A stretch of DNA of 23,069 nucleotides from DATKCJ01 sp035513275 (GTDB taxonomy: Bacteria; Verrucomicrobiota; Verrucomicrobiia; Opitutales; Opitutaceae). The position numbers and the translations under genes are program-made. The notes under the pieces were generated by a model, which saw nothing but the letters and a program-made list of their open reading frames with translations, was not told where the DNA came from and ran no database searches. The first letter of the stretch is position 1, and each line of letters opens with the position of its first letter. This document shows positions 16,211 through 23,069 of this stretch, in pieces. The stretch is from NCBI GenBank assembly GCA_035513275.1, contig DATKCJ010000075.1:1-23069 (forward strand). The letters are read 5' to 3'.

Positions 16211-18748
16211 TCACTCCCTCCCATCGGCTTGCGCAGCGGCCAGAGTGTCGCGCCATGCCTGCGCTCTTTCCGGCTGATTCCACTCGGCGTATAGATGGCC
16301 GACGCGACTGGCGGCTTCGCTGATCATGTCGCGATCGGGCGTGGGAATCTTCTCCTTTAATTTCAGCAATTCTTCGTAGCCGGCGAGCAGCAGCGGCTCG
16401 GCTTCGTCGAATCGCTTTAATCCGACCAGGACGGCGCCGAGCCGGCTTTTCGTTTGCGCGTGGCGCCACGTGTCGGGCGCAAATTGTGACTGGGTTTCGA
16501 GCGATTCGCGCAACAGCGCCTCGGCTTCGTAGTAGCGGCCTTGCTTGCCGAGGGCGTCTCCGAGCGCGTCTTGTGCGCTGAAGATGAATATATGCCCTCG
16601 CTTGCCGATGCGCTGGGCAAGCTCCGCGCTTCGCCGAAACATCGCCTCGGCTTCGACAAGCCGGGCATCATCGACATAGAGGCGGCCGAGATTCATCAAC
16701 GTTGGAAACACATCCGGATGATCGGGACCGGATACGCGCCCGCGTATCTCGACGACCTGCGTGAATAGCGCCTCGGCTTCGCCTCGCTTGTCCTCGCCGG
16801 CACGGGCGCAAATCCGTGCGAGGTTGTTCATCGAAATGAGCGTAACCGGATGTTCGGGCCCGAGCACGCGTTTGCGAGTCTCCCAAGCTTCGCGACTGAG
16901 CACCTCGGCTTCCGCGAGCTTTCCCTGGTTGAACAACACGACCCCAAGATTGTCCATCAGTGTCGTCGATTTCGGGTGCTCCGGGCCGTAGATGCGCCTG
17001 AAATGTTCCAGCGTCTCCCGTTGAAGCGCCTCTGCATCGGCGAACTGGCCCAGCTGGTTGCACACGACGCCAAGGTTGTTCATCACTTCGAGCGTCTTCT
17101 CATGCCCGGGTCCAAGCTTCCTCCGATGAATCGCGAGCACGCGCAAGTAAATCTCCTCGGCCCGCGCGAGCTTAGACTGGCGGCGGTATATGCCCGCAAG
17201 GTTGCTCAACGCATCGAGCGTCTCCGCACGCTCGGGACCGTGGACTTCCTGCGACAGCGGGATCGCCCGCTCGAGCAATTCCACGGCCTCCTGATTTTTT
17301 CCGGTATATGAGACATCCGTCGCGAGACCGATCATCGTTTCGATCGTCTGTTGAGACCGGGGGCCGAGCTCCCGCTCGTAGATCGCAAGCGCGCGTTCGC
17401 GGTGAGTCTTCGCCGAGGGATACTCTCCAAGTGATTTGTAGGTATCGGCGAGGGTCACGCGCAGCGAGGCCTCCACAAGCGGACGATCGGCGAAGCGTCC
17501 TTCGATGGTGTCGGCAGCGCGATCGAGAATGGTGCGGAGCTTGATATCGCGATCGGGCTGATTGTCCGGCGCGGCCTGCGCGAGCAGATCGCTTTGGAGA
17601 AAGTCGTTCACGGCCCTGCTGGTCGCCGCTTCAGCCTCCGCGCGGGCGTTGGCGCGGGCGAGCCGCAACGCCACGAGCGGTCCGCCAATCGCGAGCGCTA
17701 GCACCAGGAGCGCAGTCGTGCCGGCGAGCGCAGCGGTCGCCGGGCGGCGGCGGCACCACCGCACCGCCCTTCCCGCTGGACCGACCGGGCGCGCCTCGAT
17801 CGGCTCGTCCCGCAGGAAGCGCGAGAGGTCGTCGCGCAGCGCGGCCGCGCTCGCGTAGCGGCGAGCGGGTGTTTTCTCCAGGCACTTCAGGCAGATCGTC
17901 TCCACATCGCGCGGAAGATCGGTCCGCAGGAGCCGTGGCGCCGGCGGATCGGTGTTTGGGAGTTGTGCGAAGATCGCAGCCGCCGAATCGCCGATGAACG
18001 GGGGCCGACCGGTAAGACACTCATAGAGCAAGGCGCCGAGGCTGTAGACGTCGGACGCGACCGTCGCATGATCGGCGCCCGCCAGAAGCTCGGGCGCCAT
18101 GAATGCAGCAGTGCCGGCTACTTGCCCCGGCGAGGTGAGATCCCCGCCACCCTCGAGTGCCACTGCGAGACCGAAGTCGGCCAGTTGCGGCTCGCCGTCT
18201 TCGCTGAGGAGGACGTTCGAGGGCTTGATGTCGCGGTGTAGAATCCCGGCTGCATGGGCGTGCGCGAGCGCGTCGGCGAGTTTGCAGGACCACTCCGCTG
18301 CCAGCCGCACCGACGGGAGGCCGCGACCGAGTCTCTCGCGGAGGTCGCCGCCGGGCGCGAAATCCATCACGAGGTGGTTGCCATGTGCGCACGTGCCGAG
18401 TGTGTGAACCGGGACGATGTGCGGATGCCGCAACCGCGCAGCGGCCTGCCCTTCGCGGATCAGCCGCTGGCCGAGACGCGGGTCGGCCGTGGGTCCGATG
18501 ATCTTGAGCGCAACGAGGCGGTCGAGCTTCCGCTCGCGCGCGAGCCACACAACGCCCATCGCGCCGGCGCCGAGGCGGTGCAGAAGTTGGTAACCCTCGG
18601 GTGAGGTCGAGCCCGGAGTTTCCTCGCGCGGCTCGCCGCCAGCACCGTCGGTGACGAGTCCCTCCAGCGCGGCCGTGAATGCACACGCCCGACAGATCCC
18701 GTCCATCGTCGGCGCGGAGCAGGTCGGGCAAATGTGGATTTCAGTCAC
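16211..18748 (-). CDS. Transmembrane Ser/Thr protein kinase with zinc ribbon and TPR repeats
   Basis: 845-aa Hanks-type kinase. Domain order: short zinc ribbon (Cys7, Cys10, Cys19, Cys22; CPTCSAPTMDGICRACAF); kinase domain at about 53-313 with glycine loop LGAGAMGVV, Lys82 in VALKII, catalytic HRDIKPSN (Asp173), DFG Asp191, and MAPE; one transmembrane helix at about 337-361; then a long TPR region (about 410-840) of the kinesin-light-chain type (LGPEHPxTLxxMNNLA repeats). All catalytic residues are present, so it should be active. The start is the GTG at 18748, 24 bp after the sigma-factor stop, so the two are probably co-expressed. The TPRs would lie in the periplasm if the helix spans the membrane once. 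Confidence 0.95.
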   Translation of the reverse strand: MTEIHICPTCSAPTMDGICRACAFTAALEGLVTDGAGGEPREETPGSTSPEGYQLLHRLGAGAMGVVWLARERKLDRLVALKIIGPTADPRLGQRLIREGQAAARLRHPHIVPVHTLGTCAHGNHLVMDFAPGGDLRERLGRGLPSVRLAAEWSCKLADALAHAHAAGILHRDIKPSNVLLSEDGEPQLADFGLAVALEGGGDLTSPGQVAGTAAFMAPELLAGADHATVASDVYSLGALLYECLTGRPPFIGDSAAAIFAQLPNTDPPAPRLLRTDLPRDVETICLKCLEKTPARRYASAAALRDDLSRFLRDEPIEARPVGPAGRAVRWCRRRPATAALAGTTALLVLALAIGGPLVALRLARANARAEAEAATSRAVNDFLQSDLLAQAAPDNQPDRDIKLRTILDRAADTIEGRFADRPLVEASLRVTLADTYKSLGEYPSAKTHRERALAIYERELGPRSQQTIETMIGLATDVSYTGKNQEAVELLERAIPLSQEVHGPERAETLDALSNLAGIYRRQSKLARAEEIYLRVLAIHRRKLGPGHEKTLEVMNNLGVVCNQLGQFADAEALQRETLEHFRRIYGPEHPKSTTLMDNLGVVLFNQGKLAEAEVLSREAWETRKRVLGPEHPVTLISMNNLARICARAGEDKRGEAEALFTQVVEIRGRVSGPDHPDVFPTLMNLGRLYVDDARLVEAEAMFRRSAELAQRIGKRGHIFIFSAQDALGDALGKQGRYYEAEALLRESLETQSQFAPDTWRHAQTKSRLGAVLVGLKRFDEAEPLLLAGYEELLKLKEKIPTPDRDMISEAASRVGHLYAEWNQPERAQAWRDTLAAAQADGRE

Positions 18749-18772
18749 GGCTTGTCTGAAGCGCTTCCGGTT

Positions 18773-19513
18773 TCAGCCCGTTTTTCGCGCGACGAGGTGA
18801 AGCAGATGCCGGAGTTCTGCCTCCACCTCGCGCCGATCGGCCACCGTCTGTGTGATCTCCGCGCGTATGATCTCGGCGAATCGCCGCGTGAGCCGGTGCA
18901 CCCACACCGCCACTTGTCCCGTCGTCACGGTGAACTCCGAAGCGATCTTCTCGTAGTCGCCCGCGGTGGGTGCATCGGTCAGGAAGCCACGCAGCCGCTC
19001 AAAAACGCGCGCCTTTCCCGCATGAGCCTGTTCGGATGCGAGGCGCGCCACCGCTGCCTCGATAACGCAGTCGGCCCAGCTCTGCTCGTAGAGCAGTGCC
19101 GGATCAACGCTATCGGCGGGTTGGCTCGCGAGCTCGCGCTCGCACTCGTCGGTGTCGAGCGAGAGCACGATCCCTCCGCCGCCCCGCTTGAGCGCGCTCG
19201 CCCGGCGCCGACGGTTGCAGACGAAGAAATTCACGCTGCCTCGCAGGAACGCTCGAAAACTTCCGCGTTCGCGATCCGCCAGCTTGAGCCACTCGCGCTC
19301 GAGCATATCCGTGAAAAAATCCTGGGTCGCATCCTCGGCCTCGTCGCGCGGCACTCCGGATGCGCGGATGAATACATAAACCGGCCGCCAATAGGCGCGG
19401 CAAAGGCGGTCCAGCGCCCGTCCTCCATCCGACGACGCCTCCAAGACCATGCTCCATTCGGTCGATCCGAATCCATCGGGCGCGGCGTCTCCACCGCTGG
19501 CGCCTTCGGGCAT
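18773..19513 (-). CDS. ECF-like RNA polymerase sigma factor (kinase-associated)
   Basis: Sigma-70 family regulator. Region 2 is visible in LDRLCRAYWRPVYVFIRASG and DEAEDATQDFFTDMLE, followed by RGSFRAFLRGSVNFF and the linker ALKRGGGG with SLD that typifies a group found beside Ser/Thr kinases in Verrucomicrobiota and Planctomycetota. Region 4 is seen in DYEKIASEFTVTTGQVAVWV with HRLTRRFAEIIRAEI. I prefer the ATG at 19513 (246 aa) because GGAGAG lies 7 nt upstream; ATG 19531 and TTG 19567 are in frame but lack such a site. No anti-sigma gene is seen; control by the downstream kinase is inferred from known kinase-ECF pairs. Confidence 0.9.
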   Translation of the reverse strand: MPEGASGGDAAPDGFGSTEWSMVLEASSDGGRALDRLCRAYWRPVYVFIRASGVPRDEAEDATQDFFTDMLEREWLKLADRERGSFRAFLRGSVNFFVCNRRRRASALKRGGGGIVLSLDTDECERELASQPADSVDPALLYEQSWADCVIEAAVARLASEQAHAGKARVFERLRGFLTDAPTAGDYEKIASEFTVTTGQVAVWVHRLTRRFAEIIRAEITQTVADRREVEAELRHLLHLVARKTG

Positions 19514-19589
19514 GGACGGACTCTCCGGCATTTGCGCGAAGGTGCTCAGGTGCGCGCGAAGACGCAAGTCGCCCGCTCCGCGAAGCCCG

Positions 19590-20714
19590 TCAGGCCTTGA
19601 TCTCGACGCGCGCGCCGTCCGACGCGGCTGAGGCGTAGATGGCCTCGACGATCTGCATGTCGCGCCGGCCCATCTCGCCCGGCACCGGAGTGGCGCGGCC
19701 CGTCTTCACGCACTCGGCGAAGTCGTCCATCTGGAGCGCCTGCTGGTTGACCTCAGGCGAAAATTGCAGCGGGCCCTTGTGAGTCGCGCCGCGGAGGTTC
19801 CGGTAGATGTAGGCGGACTGCAGCTCGAACCAACCGCGGTCAGCGTCGGCGCGGAAATTGTTTGCCCGGTCGTTGTAGCTGGTGAGGCCCTTCGCGAGCG
19901 CGCCATCGGAAAACTCGAGCGTCCACTCAATGCCTTCCTCGACCTCGTTGAAGAGCTCCGGCTTCTTCTTCGGGATCTCGCGCGCAGTCACGGCGACGGG
20001 CGAGGCCTTCGTTGCCATGCAAGATTCCTGGATCACATAGACTCCGAGATCCATCAGCGGTCCACCGCCGGCGAGCGCCTTGTCGATGCGCCACGCACGC
20101 GAGTTCATCTCGAATGCAAACCCGCCGCTCATCTTCATGAACGGGCCGCATTCGCCAGTCCGCACGAACTCGCGCAGCACCTCGTGATACGGGTCGAAGT
20201 GGAGCCGGTAGCCGATCGAGAGCCGCACGCCGGCCTTCTCGCAGGCAGCCATGATCGCATCGCACTCCGCGACGGTATTCGCCATCGGCTTTTCGCAGAT
20301 GACGTGCTTGCCCGCGCGGGCCGCGGCGATCGAGTGCTCCGCGTGCAGTCCGTTTGGAGTGACGACGTAAACGATGTCGATGTCGGGATTGTCCGCGAGG
20401 CGGCTCATCGCGTCGTATCCGTAGATGTTTTTCTCCGGGAATCCGTAGTCAGCCGCCCACCGCGCGCCTTTCGCCGCGTCGCCCGTGACAACTCCCGTGA
20501 GGTGGCAGTGCTTGGTGAGTCGCAGCGCCGGGCCGAGTTCGCCGCGGCTGTAGTTGCCAAGACCCACGAGCGCGACACCGAGCTTGCGCGCAGGTTCAGC
20601 GGCCATCGCGCGTTCGCCGAGTGCGAGCATCGCCGCGCCGCCGAGGGTTACATGCTGGAGGAATCTGCGTCGGGACACGACGGGGCCTGACCGGGGGTGT
20701 TGCGGCAATTTCAT
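19590..20714 (-). CDS. TAT-exported Gfo/Idh/MocA oxidoreductase (glucose-fructose oxidoreductase-like)
   Basis: 374 aa from the ATG at 20714; the longer frame to 20762 would put 16 extra residues before the signal. The twin-arginine signal is SRRRFLQHVTLGGAAMLA (14-31), with a cut near AMAA, so the enzyme is exported folded with its cofactor. The Rossmann motif is GVALVGLGNYS (46-56), and the family motif is VICEKPMAN with Lys141. GYRLHFDPY (167-175) and GGGPLMDLGVYVIQ (215-228) closely resemble Zymomonas-type periplasmic glucose-fructose oxidoreductase. It probably acts on a sugar with a tightly bound NADP(H); the substrate is unknown. The sigma-factor gene follows on the same strand after 76 bp. 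Confidence 0.92.
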   Translation of the reverse strand: MKLPQHPRSGPVVSRRRFLQHVTLGGAAMLALGERAMAAEPARKLGVALVGLGNYSRGELGPALRLTKHCHLTGVVTGDAAKGARWAADYGFPEKNIYGYDAMSRLADNPDIDIVYVVTPNGLHAEHSIAAARAGKHVICEKPMANTVAECDAIMAACEKAGVRLSIGYRLHFDPYHEVLREFVRTGECGPFMKMSGGFAFEMNSRAWRIDKALAGGGPLMDLGVYVIQESCMATKASPVAVTAREIPKKKPELFNEVEEGIEWTLEFSDGALAKGLTSYNDRANNFRADADRGWFELQSAYIYRNLRGATHKGPLQFSPEVNQQALQMDDFAECVKTGRATPVPGEMGRRDMQIVEAIYASAASDGARVEIKA

Positions 20715-20783
20715 GCGACGCAAAGTGGCGACGAACCCTCCCGTTGGCAAGCGGCGGGCCACGGAGAAATTCGGCCTGTCTTT

Positions 20784-20806
20784 GTGGGTCGGGCTTTACG
20801 CCCGAC
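20784..20806 (+). repeat. 23-bp palindromic repeat, copy 5
   Basis: Identical to copy 1 over all 23 positions (GTGGGTCGGGCTTTACGCCC then GAC). It lies in the 185-bp gap between the divergent oxidoreductase and adaptor genes, a gap that should also contain promoters for both. Confidence 0.85.
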
Positions 20807-20899
20807 TCCGTGAAGCAGCCAATATACAGCCGGAGGCTTTCGCAGCATGCCCGCTAGACGGTTGACCCCTCGCACTCGCCGCTGTTTGGATCGACGGAT

Positions 20900-22123
20900 A
20901 TGAGTTTGCCGCAACCCAGGCTGGATGACCTCCGCATTGAACGAGGCAGGGAACCGGTTCGGCAATCGAAGAAGGGCCCCTTGATCGTGATCGCGGTGGT
21001 GATCGTGATCGTGGCACTCGTCATCTGGTGGATGACACGCCCGCGGCCGGTCGAAGTGCGCACGGCGCTCGTGCGCGAGGTCGCCACGGGCGCGGGCGGC
21101 GAGCGCACGGTGCTCAACGCCTCCGGCTATGTGACGGCGCGCCGCGAGGCGACTGTGTCGTCCAAGGTGACCGGCAAGGTCGCCGAAGTGCTCATCGAGG
21201 AAGGCGTGCGCGTCGAGGTCGGCCAGGTGCTCGCGCGCCTCGACGACACGAACGTGCAGGCGAGCCTGCACCTCGCCCGCGCGCAGCTCGCAGCCGCGGA
21301 GAGCGGACTCGAGGAAACTCGCGTGCGCCTTACCGAGGCCGAGCGCGAATTCGCGAGACAGCAATCGTTGCTCAACAGCGCCGTCGCATCGCAGTCGGAA
21401 TTCGAGCGCGCCGAGGCGGGACTCGGTGCGCTGCGGGCGCGGCTCGCGTTGCAGCAGGCGGACGTCGCAGTCGCGGCGCGGAGCCTCGCAGTGTGGGAGC
21501 AACAGCTCGAGGACACGATCATCCGGGCGCCGTTCGCCGGCATCGTGACCTCGAAAAATGCGCAACCCGGCGAGATGATTTCACCGATGTCGTCGGGCGG
21601 ATTCACGCGCACGGGTATTTGCACGGTCGTCGACATGGAGTCGCTCGAGATCGAAATAGACGTGAGCGAAAGCTACATCAACCGCGTCAAGCCGGACCAG
21701 CCGGTCGAGGCTACGCTCGACGCCTATTCCGACTGGAGGATTCCGTGCAAAGTGATCGCCATCATCCCCACGGCGGATCGTGAGAAGTCGACCGTGCGCG
21801 TCCGGGTGGGCTTCGTGCAGCTCGACCCGCGCATCCTGCCGCAGATGGCGGTGAAGGTCGCGTTCCAGGAAGCCGCTGGTGTGCAGCCCGCGGGAGCGCG
21901 GAGCGCGGTGATTGTTCCGAGAAGCGCTGTCCGCAACCAGGAAGGCCGAGACGTGGTGTTCGTGATTCGCGATGGCCGCGCCGAGCGGCGCGCGGTGACC
22001 GTCGCCGGCACCCGGGGCACCGAATCCGAGATCAGCGCCGGACTTTCATCCGGAGAAAAGATTGCCGTCGAGCCGCCCGCTGGATTGGTTGACGGCGCTT
22101 CAGTCGGCGAAAGGAATTTATGA
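20900..22123 (+). CDS. Periplasmic adaptor (membrane fusion) subunit of an ABC/RND-type exporter, MacA-like
   Basis: 407 aa, anchored by one N-terminal transmembrane helix (about 27-45, GPLIVIAVVIVIVALVIWW) with the rest in the periplasm. It has an N-terminal half-lipoyl strand region (TVSSKVTGKVAEVLIEEG), a coiled-coil hairpin (about 116-200, rich in Ala/Glu/Arg heptads), the second half-lipoyl motif TIIRAPFAGIVTSKNAQPGE and a beta-barrel region (LEIEIDVSESYINRVKPDQP). The stop overlaps the next gene's ATG, and that gene is an ABC ATPase, so it belongs to a MacAB-like tripartite pump rather than an RND pump. The exported substrate is unknown. Confidence 0.93.
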   Translation: MSLPQPRLDDLRIERGREPVRQSKKGPLIVIAVVIVIVALVIWWMTRPRPVEVRTALVREVATGAGGERTVLNASGYVTARREATVSSKVTGKVAEVLIEEGVRVEVGQVLARLDDTNVQASLHLARAQLAAAESGLEETRVRLTEAEREFARQQSLLNSAVASQSEFERAEAGLGALRARLALQQADVAVAARSLAVWEQQLEDTIIRAPFAGIVTSKNAQPGEMISPMSSGGFTRTGICTVVDMESLEIEIDVSESYINRVKPDQPVEATLDAYSDWRIPCKVIAIIPTADREKSTVRVRVGFVQLDPRILPQMAVKVAFQEAAGVQPAGARSAVIVPRSAVRNQEGRDVVFVIRDGRAERRAVTVAGTRGTESEISAGLSSGEKIAVEPPAGLVDGASVGERNL

Positions 22124-22827
22124 GCGACCCCACCGGAAAAAACGGCGCCTTGGTGCGCATCGATGGCGTGGAGAAAGTTTTCCACCGCGGCTCGGAGGAA
22201 ATCCACGTCCTCTCGAAGCTCGACCTCACCGTTCCCACGGGCGAGTTCCTCGCGCTCATGGGCCCGTCGGGCTCGGGCAAGAGCACGCTTCTCAATCTCA
22301 TCGGCGGACTCGACCGCCCGAGCCGCGGCACAGTGGAGATCGCCGGCGACCACCTCGACAAGCTCTCCGACCGGCAGCTCGCCGCGTGGCGCTCGCGGCA
22401 CGTGGGCTTCGTTTTCCAACTCTACAACCTGATCCCCGTGCTCACGGCCGAGCGCAACGTCGAGCTGCCGCTGCTGCTCACGCACCTTTCGAAGGCCGAG
22501 CGCAGGAAACATGTCGACACCGCGCTCGCAATGGTCGGCCTCTCTCACCGTGCGAAGCACTACCCGCGCACGATGTCGGGAGGCGAGCAGCAGCGCGTCG
22601 GCATCGCGCGCGGCATCGTGACGGATCCGACGCTCCTGCTCTGCGACGAGCCCACGGGAGACCTCGATCGCAAGGCGGGCGACGAGATCCTCAACCTCCT
22701 GCAGGCGCTCAACCGCGAGCACGGCAAGACGATCATCATGGTCACGCACGACCCGCACGCCTCCGCCCGCGCCTCGCGCACAGTCTATCTTAACAAAGGC
22801 CAGCTCACGACGGAGCCGGTTCAGTAG
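22120..22827 (+). CDS. ABC transporter ATP-binding protein, MacB/LolD family
   Basis: 235-aa ATPase. Walker A GPSGSGKST (48-56), Q-loop FVFQLYNLIPVLTAERNVE (Gln100), signature TMSGGEQQRVGIARGI (151-166), Walker B LLLCDEPTGDLD (Asp176, Glu177) and switch His210 in MVTHDPHA. NLIPVLTAERNVELPL and DEPTGDLD are typical of the MacB/LolD/FtsE group. The ATG overlaps the adaptor stop (ATGA). The partner permease probably begins at 23044, but it is separated by 216 bp of repeats. It powers the adaptor-permease complex from the cytosolic face. Confidence 0.95.
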   Translation: MSDPTGKNGALVRIDGVEKVFHRGSEEIHVLSKLDLTVPTGEFLALMGPSGSGKSTLLNLIGGLDRPSRGTVEIAGDHLDKLSDRQLAAWRSRHVGFVFQLYNLIPVLTAERNVELPLLLTHLSKAERRKHVDTALAMVGLSHRAKHYPRTMSGGEQQRVGIARGIVTDPTLLLCDEPTGDLDRKAGDEILNLLQALNREHGKTIIMVTHDPHASARASRTVYLNKGQLTTEPVQ

Positions 22828-22828
22828 A

Positions 22829-23015
22829 GACTACGAGACCACGGGACCACTGACCACAGGACAACGGACCAAGGGACTATACGAATGCGGATTGCGGATT
22901 TCGGATTGCGGATTGAATCGCCGACTCGAAACAACAGTTGGCTTCGATAGCTCGTCTCCGGCCAATCCGCATTCCGCACTCCGCAATCCGCAATCGTCCC
23001 AGACCCAAGACCCCG
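22829..23015. repeat. Repeat array between ABC ATPase and permease
   Basis: Left part: 22829-22877 made of GGACCA/GACCAC words. Middle: 22884-22914, GCGGATT repeated four times, facing its inverted form 22964-22995 (AATCCGC/ATTCCGC words). Right: 22997-23020, CAGACCCAAGACCCCGGACC, again complementary in style to the left part. The whole behaves as an imperfect nested inverted repeat that interrupts an otherwise tightly packed operon. No ORF is credible here. Confidence 0.8.
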
Positions 23016-23043
23016 GACCCCACTCTCACTCCCACCTCCGCCC

Positions 23044-23069
23044 ATGCGATTCTTCCACCTCATCTGGGG
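23044..23069 (+). CDS. Probable ABC transporter permease (3' partial, first 8 codons)
   Basis: Starts at the ATG at 23044 and runs off the window (MRFFHLIW). The opening resembles the start of MacB/FtsX-type permeases, which often begin with MxFFHLIWxNL, and the place after adaptor and ATPase fits. With only eight residues the call rests mainly on context. Confidence 0.5.

Noticed and set aside
19764..20690. 308-codon plus-strand frame
   Set aside because: Opposite the Gfo/Idh/MocA gene and without any motif.
22884..22995. Possible CRISPR-like array
   Set aside because: The repeated words are only about 7 nt, spacing is irregular, the halves are inverted, and no cas gene is near.

Overview
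The window looks like a high-GC chromosomal segment from a free-living Gram-negative bacterium, most probably Verrucomicrobiota or a relative such as Planctomycetota. This is inferred, not proven. The reasons are a twin-arginine-exported Gfo/Idh/MocA oxidoreductase, a sigma factor of the 'A-KRGGG' type next to a Ser/Thr kinase with TPR repeats, many short secreted proteins, and very abundant palindromic intergenic repeats.

Layout. 1-3085 (+): two overlapping sensor kinases, a 5'-truncated hybrid histidine kinase with two receiver domains and a PAS-histidine kinase. 3393-6890 (-): a defence or DNA-modification island, read from right to left as C5-cytosine methyltransferase, a PD-(D/E)xK-type putative restriction enzyme, a Vsr mismatch endonuclease and a Bro-N protein with a DinD-like tail. 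7212-11769 (+): gluconokinase, then the 2-methylcitrate cycle genes prpB, prpC and prpD. 11913-13420 (+): two secreted proteins (a small beta-rich protein and a PD40-type beta-propeller). 13421-13971: a 551-bp convergent gap packed with hairpins. 13972-15989 (-): a SYLF-domain secreted protein and a PLP-dependent decarboxylase. 16211-20714 (-): a TAT-exported oxidoreductase, an ECF-like sigma factor and a transmembrane Ser/Thr kinase. 20900 to the end (+): a MacA-like adaptor, a MacB/LolD-like ATPase and the first codons of a probable permease.

How the genes work together. The methyltransferase and endonuclease overlap by ATGA and Vsr follows after 6 bp, so modification, restriction and repair of deaminated 5-methylcytosine are probably co-expressed. 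The Bro-N gene lies 157 bp further down the same strand. PrpC, PrpD and PrpB carry out the 2-methylcitrate route of propionyl-CoA oxidation; aconitase, PrpF/AcnD and a prp regulator are not in the window. The adaptor, ATPase and permease should form one efflux or lipoprotein-type ABC system.

The most unusual material is in the DNA itself. A palindromic G9/C9 tract lies inside the Bro-N gene. A repeat-like AATCGAAA tract is read in frame inside prpD. Five copies of a 23-bp palindromic repeat are scattered over the window, and there are large nested inverted repeats between prp genes and between ABC genes. The best candidates for something not well described are the methyltransferase-endonuclease-Vsr-Bro-N cassette with its potentially slippery tract, and the repeat families. 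No tRNA, rRNA, CRISPR array or intact insertion sequence was seen.
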